Shown in pieces: positions 26,679 through 34,991 of a stretch of DNA of 64,000 nucleotides (within the stretch, counting starts at the first letter, position 1; every line of letters starts with the position of its first letter). The notes beneath the pieces were generated by a model. That model worked only from the letters and a program-made list of their open reading frames with translations, ran no database searches and was not told the DNA's origin. The DNA lies in contig NZ_SKBU01000003.1 of NCBI RefSeq assembly GCF_004337705.1, positions 62,001 to 126,000 on the forward strand, given 5' to 3'. The DNA is from Rubrobacter taiwanensis (GTDB lineage: Bacteria > Actinomycetota > Rubrobacteria > Rubrobacterales > Rubrobacteraceae). Made by a program: the position numbers and the translations under genes.

Positions 26679-27674
26679 ATGGCAGACGAGAGAAAGCGTG
26701 TCTTTTCCGGCATTCAGCCGAGCGGCAATCTGCATCTGGGCAACTACCTGGGGGCTCTGAAGAACTGGGTGGCCATTCAGGAGGACTACGAGAACTACTT
26801 CTGCATCGTGGACCTGCACGCCCTCACCGTCCCGCAGGACCCGAAGGTGCTGCGGGAGAAGATCCGGGAGGTCGCCGCCATCTACCTGGCCGTGGGGCTC
26901 GACCCGGAACACTGCACCATCTTCCGCCAGAGCCGGGTCTCGGAGCACACCGAGCTGGCGTGGCTGCTGAACTGCATAGCCCGCTTCGGCGAGCTCTCGC
27001 GCATGACGCAGTTTAAGGACAAGTCCCGCAAGGAGGGCGCGGAGTCGGCGAGCGTCGGGCTCTTTGACTACCCGGTGCTGCAGGCGGCGGATATCCTGCT
27101 CTACAACGCGCACCTGGTGCCGGTCGGCGAGGACCAGCGCCAGCACCTGGAGCTCACCCGCACGCTGGCCCGCAGGTTCAACCACCTCTACGGCGAGACC
27201 TTCGTGGTGCCGGAGATCATGATCCTGGAGACCGGCGCGCGCGTGATGGCGCTGGACGAACCGGAGGAGAAGATGAGCAAGAGCTCGCCGCGCCCCGCGA
27301 GCTACGTCGCCATCCTGGATGAGCCGGATGTGATCCGGAGGAAGATCCGGCGCGCCGTGACCGACTCCGGCACCGAGATCGTGGCCGCGCCGGAGAAGCC
27401 CGCCATAACTAACCTGCTCCAGATCTACGCCGCCATGACGGAGCGTAAGATCCCGGATATCGAGGCGGAGTACGCAGGCAGAGGCTACGGGGACTTCAAG
27501 AAGGATCTGGCCGAGATCGTGGTCGAGGGCCTCGCTCCGGTCCGGGAGCGGGCGCTGGAGCTGCTGGAGAACCCGGCCGAGCTGGACGAGCTGCTGGAGA
27601 GCGGGGCCGGGCGGGCCCGGGAGGCGGCGAGGCCGAACCTGCACACTGCGTGGGCCAGAATGGGGCTGGACTAG
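26679..27674 (+). CDS. trpS: tryptophanyl-tRNA synthetase
   Basis: A 331-residue class I synthetase that charges tRNA-Trp. The HIGH-type motif is in PSGNLHLGNYLGA (16-22), and KMSKS is at 198-202. Length is normal. AGGAG lies 3-4 bases before the ATG, an unusually tight spacing. The 150-nt leader carries a Trp-Trp leader peptide and alternative hairpins, implying induction when charged tRNA-Trp is scarce. A small winged-helix gene follows after 1 bp. Confidence 0.97.
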   Translation: MADERKRVFSGIQPSGNLHLGNYLGALKNWVAIQEDYENYFCIVDLHALTVPQDPKVLREKIREVAAIYLAVGLDPEHCTIFRQSRVSEHTELAWLLNCIARFGELSRMTQFKDKSRKEGAESASVGLFDYPVLQAADILLYNAHLVPVGEDQRQHLELTRTLARRFNHLYGETFVVPEIMILETGARVMALDEPEEKMSKSSPRPASYVAILDEPDVIRRKIRRAVTDSGTEIVAAPEKPAITNLLQIYAAMTERKIPDIEAEYAGRGYGDFKKDLAEIVVEGLAPVRERALELLENPAELDELLESGAGRAREAARPNLHTAWARMGLD

Positions 27675-27675
27675 C

Positions 27676-27879
27676 GTGGAGGTTAAGGAGAGGATCCTGA
27701 AGATCCTGCGGACGGTGCCGAAGGGCGTGCTCTACTCCACCACCGACTGGCACCGCATCCTGAAAGAGGACAAGCGAAAGATCCGCAACGCACTCAGGGA
27801 GCTGGAAGACGAGGGCCGGATAGAGATCCAAAAGAGCGGCCGCCCCGACAAGCCGCTCTACCGGCTCAGGGAAGAATAG
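27676..27879 (+). CDS. small winged-helix protein
   Basis: A 67-residue basic protein: VKERILKILRTVPKG, then KRKIRNALRELEDEGRIEIQK and a wing ending KPLYRLREE. The helix order and the EDEGRIEI strand fit a minimal winged helix. A GTG start lies 1 bp after the trpS stop, so it is probably co-transcribed and could even be part of trpS control, which is speculation. Its 3' end overlaps an antisense PIN-domain remnant by 14 bp. Family not recognised. Confidence 0.65.
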   Translation: MEVKERILKILRTVPKGVLYSTTDWHRILKEDKRKIRNALRELEDEGRIEIQKSGRPDKPLYRLREE

Positions 27880-27997
27880 AGATCCGCCCAGAGTCCGCCA
27901 GCAGCGCACCCCTCACCGACTCATGGTCCGGATCACGGCGGTTCAGCAAAGCGAGTATGCCGGAGGTGTCCAGGGAGATCAGAGACGCCGCCCCCAC
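27866..27997 (-). pseudogene. truncated PIN-domain (VapC-like) toxin
   Basis: After the antitoxin stop, a frame overlapping it encodes ISLDTSGILALLNRRDPDHE, the canonical first strand and helix of VapC toxins including the first catalytic Asp, then VRGALLADSGRISILP and a stop. The remaining two thirds of the PIN domain with the other acidic residues is missing; the frame runs into the 3' end of the wHTH gene. The GTG at 27997 is the nearest start. It must be inactive as a nuclease. Confidence 0.65.
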
Positions 27998-28209
27998 TCT
28001 GCACGGAGCCAGTCCTCGGAATCCCGGGCGGCCAGCTCCCCATCCTCCCCTATCCCGATGGATCTGAGCACCGGACGCCGCTTCCCGGCCAGATACTCCT
28101 CAATGGCAGCCCTTATGATCTCCGATTGAGATCTCTTCTCCCGGCGGGCGACCTCCCTGAGGGACCGGTGCAGCTCCGCAGGCAGGTAGAGCGTGGTCTT
28201 CTCCATCAT
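27979..28209 (-). CDS. ribbon-helix-helix antitoxin, orphan (VapB/CopG-like)
   Basis: A 76-residue protein with an N-terminal RHH fold: TTLYLPAELHRSLREVARRE and SQSEIIRAAIEEYLA, followed by an acidic C-terminal tail (EDGELAARDSEDWLRAEWG) of the toxin-wrapping type. It overlaps the truncated PIN toxin, so this is a decayed type II toxin-antitoxin pair in which only the antitoxin is intact. Two adjacent ATG codons can serve as start; no ribosome binding site is visible. Confidence 0.8.
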   Translation of the reverse strand: MMEKTTLYLPAELHRSLREVARREKRSQSEIIRAAIEEYLAGKRRPVLRSIGIGEDGELAARDSEDWLRAEWGRRL

Positions 28210-28341
28210 CGCAGCTAAAACGCACCATATATTACATGTGTTTGCCGACTTCAACGGCCGGGGTGGTCATCCGGTTCGGCAGGGCCTAGAGTGTGGGTGT
28301 GCAAGCCAGAACGGGAAGCTCACAGACGGAGGAGAGCGAGA

Positions 28342-30027
28342 ATGAACCGCCTGAAAGCGATTCTCAGCCGCATAGACCGCAAGGGCTACGGGGCGTACAA
28401 GGACCTGCAGGGCTCCTACGACTTCGGGCAGTTCACCCTGTTCGTAGATAAGGTGCAGCGCGACCCGTTCGCGCCGCCCTCTCTGGTGCGGGTGCGGACG
28501 AAAGAGAACCGCTTCGCCCCGGAGCTCTTCCGCAACCCCGTGCGCCGCACCGCCTTCGAGGACTTCCTGAACCGGGCGGTTGAGCAGGCGGTGCGCCGGA
28601 CGGTCAGAGGCAACCGAGGCTCGGGCAAGAGCGGACGGGTCGAGATCCAGCGCACCTCCCAGGTCGTCCTCCCCCGCTCCTCGATCGTGGTCGAAAGCGG
28701 CTATGTCGAGGCCCGCATGGCGGTCGGCCTCCCGGCCCGGGGCCGAACGGTGGACGCCCGGGCCGCCCGGGCGATGCTCCTGGACGAGCTGCCGGAGGTT
28801 GTGCAGACCGCGCTCACTCCCGCCGGAGTAGATGAAGGAGCGGCGCGGGAGCACGTAGAGACGGTCGAGGACGCAAGCCACCTGCGGAACCGGCTCCCCG
28901 AGCTCGGGCTTGTGGCGTTCGTGGCCGACGGGGCCATCCTGCCGCGCGAGAGCGGAGCTAGCGACCGGCCGCTCGGGAAGGGCGCCGTGCCGTTCGAGAG
29001 CCCGGAGGAGTTCCGCGTCGCGGTGGAGCTGCCGAACCGGGGCGAGATCTCCGGCATGGGTATCCCGGAGGGCGTGACGCTCATCGCCGGGGGCGGCTTC
29101 CACGGCAAGAGCACGCTGCTCTCCGCCCTGGCCTGGAGCGTCTACGACCACGTGCCGGGCGACGGCCGGGAGCTGGTCGTCACGAGGGAGGACGCGGTGA
29201 AGATAAGGGCCGAAGACGGCCGGAGCGTGGCGGGAGTGGACATCTCCAGCTTCATCCGGGACCTGCCCGGCGGGCAGTCCACGGCGGACTTCTCGACCCC
29301 GAACGCCTCGGGCTCCACCTCGCAGGCGGCGAACATAGCCGAGGCGCTGGAGATCGGGACCTCGCTCTTGCTGGTGGATGAGGACACCAGCGCGACGAAC
29401 TTCATGATCCGGGACGAGCGCATGCGCGAGCTGGTGCAGCTGGAGCCGATCTCGCCGTTCATAGACGCGGTGCGGCCGCTGCACCGGGACCTGGGGGTCT
29501 CGACCATCGTGGTCGTGGGCGGCGTCGGGGACTACCTGGACGTGGCGGACCGCGTGATCCTACTGGAGAACTACCGGCCCTGCGACGCGACGCGCCGCGC
29601 CCGCGAGGTGCGCGAGCGTTACCCGAGCCGCACCTCGCACGAGGAGGGGGAGGTGCGGCCGCCCATGAACCGGAGGGTGCGGGCGGCCTCCATAGACCTC
29701 TCGCGCGGGCGCAAGGAGGTGGCCCGCGGCAAAGGTCTCGCTACGGTCGAGCTGGGCCGGGAGCGCGTGGATCTCACCTACCTGGAGCAGCTCGCCGAAC
29801 CGGGCCAGACGGAGGCCATCGGCCGCATCATCGGGGAGTTCGCCGCTGGGGGCAGAAGCCGGGCGGTCGCGGAGGTGGTGGACTCGGCGGTGCGTTCCAT
29901 AGAGAAGAACGGGCTGGACTCGCTCGGGAACTTCCGGGGACATCCCGGAGAGCTTAGCCTGCCGCGCCCGCAGGAGATCGCGGGCGCCATCAACCGCATC
30001 CGGTCGCTCCAGGCGACCACGGGCTGA
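28342..30027 (+). CDS. predicted ATPase of the ABC class (COG3044)
   Basis: A 561-residue soluble protein of the COG3044/ABC_ATPase family. The start has LKAILSRIDRKGYGAYKDLQGSY. The P-loop is the unusual GGGFHGKSTLL near residue 252; ASGSTSQAANIAEALEIG precedes the Walker B strand SLLLVDEDTSATNFMIRD, and STIVVVGGVGDYLDVAD follows. These are hallmarks of a family that includes the RNA-binding trypanosomal MRB1590; bacterial roles are undefined. GGAGG precedes ATG 28342 by about 9 bases. No permease partner is adjacent, consistent with a non-transport ATPase. Confidence 0.88.
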   Translation: MNRLKAILSRIDRKGYGAYKDLQGSYDFGQFTLFVDKVQRDPFAPPSLVRVRTKENRFAPELFRNPVRRTAFEDFLNRAVEQAVRRTVRGNRGSGKSGRVEIQRTSQVVLPRSSIVVESGYVEARMAVGLPARGRTVDARAARAMLLDELPEVVQTALTPAGVDEGAAREHVETVEDASHLRNRLPELGLVAFVADGAILPRESGASDRPLGKGAVPFESPEEFRVAVELPNRGEISGMGIPEGVTLIAGGGFHGKSTLLSALAWSVYDHVPGDGRELVVTREDAVKIRAEDGRSVAGVDISSFIRDLPGGQSTADFSTPNASGSTSQAANIAEALEIGTSLLLVDEDTSATNFMIRDERMRELVQLEPISPFIDAVRPLHRDLGVSTIVVVGGVGDYLDVADRVILLENYRPCDATRRAREVRERYPSRTSHEEGEVRPPMNRRVRAASIDLSRGRKEVARGKGLATVELGRERVDLTYLEQLAEPGQTEAIGRIIGEFAAGGRSRAVAEVVDSAVRSIEKNGLDSLGNFRGHPGELSLPRPQEIAGAINRIRSLQATTG

Positions 30028-30226
30028 GAGCCCGGCTTAGAGAACGCCGCCTCGTCGGGCCGTCCGTGCAGGCACATCATGGTTGCGAGCATCGCGGCGA
30101 CCGGCTTCTCCTCCCCGCCGGCCAGCGCGCACCCTGGCCTCGAACTCCTCGTCCGCCGGTCTGAACCGTTGCTCCAAGCTCAGCCTCCTGATATGCGATC
30201 TCTCTCCGCCTGCTATGATAGTGGGA

Positions 30227-30982
30227 ATGGAGGATCCGGGTGCGCATCACAAACCCTCCCGGAAGCGCCGGGCCGGGGCGTACGCCGTGCATCTGTACAC
30301 GGCGAGCGGTGCCGTGCTTGCCATGCTAATCTTGCTTGCGGCCTTCGACGGCAACGTAACGCAGGCGCTGTGGCTGCTTCTTATCGCGCTCCTCATAGAC
30401 AGCACCGACGGCACGCTGGCGCGCCGTCTGCGGGTGAGCGAAGCCCTGCCCGGCTTCGACGGCCGGCGCCTGGACGACATCGTGGACTACATGACCTACG
30501 TGCTGGCCCCGGTGGTACTGCTGTGGATGAGCGGGTACCTGCCGGCAGGGATGTTCGGGGTCGCGCTGGCGGCGCTGCCGCTCCTGGCCTCCAGCTACCA
30601 GTTCTGCCGGGTGGACGCCAAGACCGAAGACCACTTCTTCCTGGGCTTCCCGAGCTACTGGAACGTGGTGGCCTTCTACGCCATCGTTCTCGACCTCGCT
30701 CCCAACACCGTGGGGTTCATCCTGCTCGTCTGCTCGCTCTTGGTCTTCATCCCGATCCGCTACGTCTACCCCTCGCGCACCCGCGCGTTCCGCAGGCTGA
30801 CGCTGAGCCTGACCGGGCTGTGGGTGCTCTGCTATGCTGCGATCCTGCTCCAGATGCCCGAACCCGCCCCGCTGCCGGTCCTGCTCTCCCTGCTCTACCT
30901 CGTCTACTACGTGGCCCTGAGCCTCTACCTCACCGTCCGCCGCCCGGAGCCGGAGACCGAGCCCGTTCCGGCCGGGGAGTAG
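30227..30982 (+). CDS. pcs: phosphatidylcholine synthase-like CDP-alcohol phosphatidyltransferase
   Basis: A 251-residue integral membrane enzyme with about seven or eight spans. The CDP-alcohol transferase motif reads DSTDGTLARR, then GFDGRRLDDIVDYMTYVLAP, fitting D-x2-DG-x2-AR, G-x3-D-x3-D. The RRLDDIVDY(M/L)TYV form and length match Pcs, which condenses CDP-diacylglycerol and choline. ATG 30227 is preferred: TATGAT (30214-30219) ends 7 bases before it and no ribosome binding site exists, a leaderless layout. The enzyme family is firm; choline specificity is inferred. Confidence 0.82.
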   Translation: MEDPGAHHKPSRKRRAGAYAVHLYTASGAVLAMLILLAAFDGNVTQALWLLLIALLIDSTDGTLARRLRVSEALPGFDGRRLDDIVDYMTYVLAPVVLLWMSGYLPAGMFGVALAALPLLASSYQFCRVDAKTEDHFFLGFPSYWNVVAFYAIVLDLAPNTVGFILLVCSLLVFIPIRYVYPSRTRAFRRLTLSLTGLWVLCYAAILLQMPEPAPLPVLLSLLYLVYYVALSLYLTVRRPEPETEPVPAGE

Positions 30983-30984
30983 GG

Positions 30985-31236
30985 TCAGTCCCACTCGACC
31001 CTCTCGTAGAGCCGCTCGAAGCTCTCCCTGGGGAAGGTGCCGACCCGCACCGGGCGCTCGCCCTCGTTCGTGGCGACGCTCATCAGCTCGTAGTCTCCGG
31101 CCGGGGTCCTCCGGGCCCAGTAGAGCCCGCTCCAGCCGCGGGTCCGCATGCGTCCGGCGCTCCGGTACCGGTAGAGCTCGAAGCCTGTGGCGGGCGGCAC
31201 GGGGCCGAAGCGCTCTCTTTCCCCGTCCGGCATCAC
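30985..31236 (-). CDS. hypothetical protein downstream of hpt
   Basis: An 83-residue protein rich in Arg, Glu and aromatic residues (GFELYRYRSAGRMRTRGWSG, YELMSVATNEGERPVRVG). The ATG overlaps the hpt stop by 4 bp, so it is translationally coupled to hpt. It converges on pcs with a 2-bp gap. Probably a small beta-rich soluble domain; family unknown. Confidence 0.6.
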   Translation of the reverse strand: MMPDGERERFGPVPPATGFELYRYRSAGRMRTRGWSGLYWARRTPAGDYELMSVATNEGERPVRVGTFPRESFERLYERVEWD

Positions 31237-31781
31237 CCTCCGTAGGCTTCGGGCTTGAGGACGCAGATCTCGGGCAGGTTGCGGTAGGAGCCGGCGTAGT
31301 CTATGCCGTAGCCGACCACGAACTCGTCCGGCACCTCAAATCCCAGATACCTGACGGGAACCTCTATCTCCCGGCGGGAGGGCTTGGTCAGCAGGGCGCA
31401 GACCTCCAGGCTGGCCGGGTCCCGCTGCCGCAGCGTGCGCAGGATGTACGAGAGGGTGAGCCCCGAGTCCACTATGTCCTCAACCAGGATGACGTGGCGG
31501 CCGGTTATGTCCTCTTGCAGGTCCTTGAGGATGCGCACCACGCCGCTTGAGGCGGTCCCGGTGCCGTAGGAGCTCACCTCCATGAAGTCCACCTCGCACT
31601 GCAGGTCCATCCGGCGCATCAGATCGGCCAGGAAGACGAACGCGCTGCGCAGGATGCCGACCAGGAGCGGCTTCTCTCCCCGGTAGTCCCGCGTTATCCT
31701 TCCCGCCAGCTCGTCCACCTTCTCCCGGATCTCCTCCGCGGAGAGCAGCACTTCCCTGACATCGAGCTTCGGTTCCGACAT
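31233..31781 (-). CDS. hpt: hypoxanthine phosphoribosyltransferase
   Basis: A 182-residue type I phosphoribosyltransferase that salvages hypoxanthine/guanine to IMP/GMP. The PRPP-binding motif is VILVEDIVDSGLTLSYI, with LVGILRSAFVFLADLMR, the flexible-loop SSYGTGTASSG and the C-terminal VPDEFVVGYGIDYAGSYRNLPEICVL in adjoining blocks. ATG 31781 gives the normal family length; the frame is open further but unconserved. TACAAT about 50 bp upstream on the minus strand is a possible -10 box. Confidence 0.95.
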   Translation of the reverse strand: MSEPKLDVREVLLSAEEIREKVDELAGRITRDYRGEKPLLVGILRSAFVFLADLMRRMDLQCEVDFMEVSSYGTGTASSGVVRILKDLQEDITGRHVILVEDIVDSGLTLSYILRTLRQRDPASLEVCALLTKPSRREIEVPVRYLGFEVPDEFVVGYGIDYAGSYRNLPEICVLKPEAYGG

Positions 31782-31955
31782 CCGGTCCGCAAAACCCCCG
31801 GTGCAGCCTTCACACGCCCTTGCAGCGGATATTGTAGCGTGCCCCCACCCTCGAGGTTCGGAGAGGATTGGAGTCGCAGCGGCCCGTCTCCCGCCGGAGA
31901 GTCGTCCTTCTCTATAATGAGGCTCCGTGTACGCAAGTGGCCTGACAACCGCCAG

Positions 31956-33410
31956 ATGAGGTTCGCACGCTCGGGCGGTGTCTTGCTGCACCCGACCTCC
32001 CTGCCGGGAGGGTGCGGGATCGGCGAGCTGGGTCCGGAGGCGTACCGGTTTCTGGACTTCCTGCACGCAGGCGGGCAGCGGATCTGGCAGATGCTCCCCC
32101 TGGGGCCGGTCGGGCCCGACGGCTCCCCCTACCGGTCCTACTCGGCCTTCGCCGGAAACCCGCTGCTCATAAGCACCGAGCGGCTGGTGCGGGACGGGCT
32201 GCTGGACGAGGCGCCACCGGATGCGCCGGGGGACGCAGTGGACCACACGACCGCCGGAAAGCTCAAGCGGGAGCTCCTGCGGCGGGCTCACTTACGCTTC
32301 GTTCCCCCGCCGGGGTTCCGGAAGTTCTGCCGGGCCAACGGCTGGTGGCTGGAGGACTACGCCCTCTTCACGGCGCTCAAGCGCGCGCACGGGGGACGGG
32401 CCTGGAACGAGTGGGGCCGGGAGCTGCGGACGCGCGATCCGGCAGCGCTGGAGGAGGCCCGGCGCGAGCTCGCGGACGAGCTCGAATTCCAGCGCTTCGC
32501 GCAGTACCTGTTCTTCCGGCACTTCTGGGATCTGCGGCGGGCAGCGAACGGGCGCGGGGTGAGGATCTTCGGCGACATCCCCATCTTTGTCGCCCACGAC
32601 AGCGCCGATGTCTGGGCCAACCAGCACCTCTTCCACCTGGACTCCGGAGGAGACCCGAGCGTGGTCGCCGGGGTGCCCCCGGACTACTTCTCGGAGACCG
32701 GCCAGCTCTGGGGCAACCCGCTGTACGACTGGAGCGCGATGGAACGCGAGGGTTACGGCTGGTGGAAGAGCCGCCTGCGCATGGCGCTCTCCCTCTGCGA
32801 TATCGTGCGCGTAGACCACTTCCGGGGCTTCGAGGCATACTGGGAGATCCCGGCCGGGGAGCCCACGGCCAGGAACGGCCGGTGGGTAGAGGGACCGGGG
32901 GCGAGGCTCTTCGAGACCCTGCGGGCCGAACTGGGGGAGCTCCCGGTGGTTGCGGAGAACCTGGGGACCATCACTCCGGAGGTCGAGAGGCTGCGGCGGC
33001 GCTACGAACTGCCGGGTATGAAGGTGCTCCAGTTCGCCTTCACGGACCCGGAGAACGAATACCTGCCGCACAACTACACCGACCCCAACTTCGTCGTCTA
33101 CACCGGCACCCACGACAACGACACCACCCCGGGCTGGTGGGCCTCGGCTACGGAGGAGGAACGGAGCTTCGCCCGGCGCTACCTCGGCCGCGAGGAGCCC
33201 TCCGTCTGGGACTTCGTGCGACTCGCGCTCTCGTCCGTGGCGGACGTGGCCGTCATCCCCATGCAAGACCTCCTGGAGCTCGGAAGCGAGGCCCGCATGA
33301 ACACGCCCGGCACCCCGGCCGGTAACTGGCAGTGGCGGATGCGGCCGGACGCAGCTGCTCCGCAGCTGGCGCAGCGGCTGCGCGAGCTGTCCCGCCTCTA
33401 CAACAGGTAG
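31956..33410 (+). CDS. malQ: 4-alpha-glucanotransferase (amylomaltase)
   Basis: A 484-residue GH77 enzyme that disproportionates maltodextrins. The N-terminus has SGGVLLHPTSLPGG; catalytic segments are RVDHFRGFEAYWEIP (nucleophile Asp near 287), VAENLGTITPEV (acid/base Glu near 333) and YTGTHDNDTTPGW (third Asp near 386). Length is close to compact bacterial MalQ. No ribosome binding site is evident; TATAAT occurs at 31913-31918, giving a leader of about 30 nt. It complements the phosphorylase at the window start. It converges on lepB. Confidence 0.96.
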   Translation: MRFARSGGVLLHPTSLPGGCGIGELGPEAYRFLDFLHAGGQRIWQMLPLGPVGPDGSPYRSYSAFAGNPLLISTERLVRDGLLDEAPPDAPGDAVDHTTAGKLKRELLRRAHLRFVPPPGFRKFCRANGWWLEDYALFTALKRAHGGRAWNEWGRELRTRDPAALEEARRELADELEFQRFAQYLFFRHFWDLRRAANGRGVRIFGDIPIFVAHDSADVWANQHLFHLDSGGDPSVVAGVPPDYFSETGQLWGNPLYDWSAMEREGYGWWKSRLRMALSLCDIVRVDHFRGFEAYWEIPAGEPTARNGRWVEGPGARLFETLRAELGELPVVAENLGTITPEVERLRRRYELPGMKVLQFAFTDPENEYLPHNYTDPNFVVYTGTHDNDTTPGWWASATEEERSFARRYLGREEPSVWDFVRLALSSVADVAVIPMQDLLELGSEARMNTPGTPAGNWQWRMRPDAAAPQLAQRLRELSRLYNR

Positions 33411-33417
33411 CGGTTCT

Positions 33418-33996
33418 CTAGATGAGTCCTATTCGGCCCGGCGGCCAGAAACGCAGGAAGGCGTCCCCGATCAGGTTCTCCTCCGGCACCGGTCCAAAGA
33501 CCCGGGAGTCCTGGGAGTTGGAGCGGTTGTCCCCCATCATGAAGTAGTGCCCCTCAGGCACGGTTACCGGGCCGAAGGTCGCAAAGCCGCCAACGCCGCG
33601 GGCCACGTAGGGCTCCTGCCGGGGCTGACCGTTGACGAAGAGCGTGCCGCCCTGGATCGCCACCGTATCTCCCGGCAGCCCGATGACGCGCTTGATCAGA
33701 TCCTCATCCGGATTCTCGACGCTCCGGAAGACCACGATATCCCCCCGCTCGGGCGTGGTGAAGTAGTAGACGAACTTCGCCGCCAGCACCCGGTCGTTCA
33801 CCTGCAGGGTGGGCTCCATGCTCTCCGAGGGGATGTAGAAGGCCTCCACGATGAACGGACGCACAACCCCGAAGACCAGCGCGAACGAGATGGCAAGTAT
33901 GAGCAGGAACTCCAGCGCCCCGCCACCCTTGCGGCGCCGGGCCTCCCGAATCTCGCGGCGGCTGGGCTGGCTTGAGGTGTCCTTGAAGCGCTCCAT
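33418..33996 (-). CDS. lepB: signal peptidase I
   Basis: A 192-residue membrane serine protease with one N-terminal span (about 28-47) after a basic cytoplasmic segment. The catalytic Ser59 is in YIPSESMEPTL and the Lys102 general base in LIKRVIGLPGD; GDIVVF, MMGDNRSNSQDSR and the final FWPPGRIG are the other conserved boxes. It cleaves secretory signal peptides on the outer face. TATGCT (34005-34010) ends 8 bases before the ATG, and there is no Shine-Dalgarno sequence. Confidence 0.96.
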   Translation of the reverse strand: MERFKDTSSQPSRREIREARRRKGGGALEFLLILAISFALVFGVVRPFIVEAFYIPSESMEPTLQVNDRVLAAKFVYYFTTPERGDIVVFRSVENPDEDLIKRVIGLPGDTVAIQGGTLFVNGQPRQEPYVARGVGGFATFGPVTVPEGHYFMMGDNRSNSQDSRVFGPVPEENLIGDAFLRFWPPGRIGLI

Positions 33997-34038
33997 GAGG
34001 GGTAAGCATACCGCACCCGGGCCCCGGATGCTTCACCG

Positions 34039-34923
34039 TCACCGGGTCCGCCTCAGACTCCGGTCGTCCTCCAGATGTATGAGCACGTCCGAGTTGGGGA
34101 GGTTCTCCCGGATCTTCTCCTCCAGCGTATCGGAGATGAGATGCGCCTCCCGCACCGGCGTCTCCGGCTCCAGCTGCAGGTGGAAGTCTATGTGGCGGTG
34201 CGGACCGCTCTTGCGGGCCCGCAGCTTGTGGAAGCCCCGGATGCGCGGCTCCAACCGGCTCTGCTCCTCGATGATCCGTCCCAGCAGGTCCATCTCCCGC
34301 TCCGGCAAGCTCTCGTCCAGGAGCACCCTGAACCCCTGACTCATCAGCCGGAGCGCCGTCCACAGGATCAGAAGCCCTATGGCCGCCGCGATTATCGGGT
34401 CGAGCACGGTCCAGCCCGTAAGCCATACCGCAACTAACCCCAGCGCCACACCCGCAGCCGACCACACGTCGGTGAGCAGATGGTACCCGTCCGCCTCTAT
34501 GGCCCGCGAGTCGGTCTCCCGACCCACCTTCAACAACCACCGCGCCACGAAGAGGTTTATGACCGCAGAAGCAGCCATGACCCCGATGCCGGCCCCCACG
34601 TACGCTATCTCCCCCCCATGCAGAATCCGCCGGACGGCAGCGGAGATCACCCACACCCCGGCCCCGAAGAGCATGAACCCCACAACTACCCCGCCCAGGT
34701 TCTCGATCCGCCCGTGCCCGTAGTGGTGATTCCTGTCCGGCGGCTCCTCAGACCTCCAGACGGCAATGAGCGCCACACAAGAGGTCACCAGATCCGAAGC
34801 CGAATGCACCGCCTCCGAAACGATGCTTACCGAACCCGTTACGATCCCGGCCAGTAGCTTGAAGGTCAGGATCGCAGCGTTCGAGAAAATGGCTATGAGC
34901 TCCGTGCGGACCTTGCGCCCCAT
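34039..34923 (-). CDS. cation diffusion facilitator family transporter
   Basis: A 294-residue CDF protein with six predicted spans followed by a cytoplasmic ferredoxin-like domain. Metal-site signatures are SEAVHSASDLV (span 2; family usually has D or H for the first acidic residue), NHHYGHGRIENLGG, and EADGYHLLTDVWSAAGV (span 5 HxxxD). The C-terminal HIDFHLQLEP and VLIHLEDD are typical. It exports divalent metals such as Zn, Fe or Mn. TATAGT (34931-34936) ends 7 bases before ATG 34923, indicating a leaderless mRNA. Confidence 0.92.
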   Translation of the reverse strand: MGRKVRTELIAIFSNAAILTFKLLAGIVTGSVSIVSEAVHSASDLVTSCVALIAVWRSEEPPDRNHHYGHGRIENLGGVVVGFMLFGAGVWVISAAVRRILHGGEIAYVGAGIGVMAASAVINLFVARWLLKVGRETDSRAIEADGYHLLTDVWSAAGVALGLVAVWLTGWTVLDPIIAAAIGLLILWTALRLMSQGFRVLLDESLPEREMDLLGRIIEEQSRLEPRIRGFHKLRARKSGPHRHIDFHLQLEPETPVREAHLISDTLEEKIRENLPNSDVLIHLEDDRSLRRTR

Positions 34924-34991
34924 AATCGCAACTATACCACGTTCCGGAAGCATAAAATTCCTGCAAATGAAAAGAAAATGTTTAGAGCATG

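Noticed and set aside
30028-30226. A minus-strand coding remnant between the COG3044 gene and pcs
   Set aside because: Fragments such as LAGGEEKPVAAMLATMMCLHG in one frame and RFRPADEEFEARVRA in another look coding-like, but no family could be named and there is no start signal.
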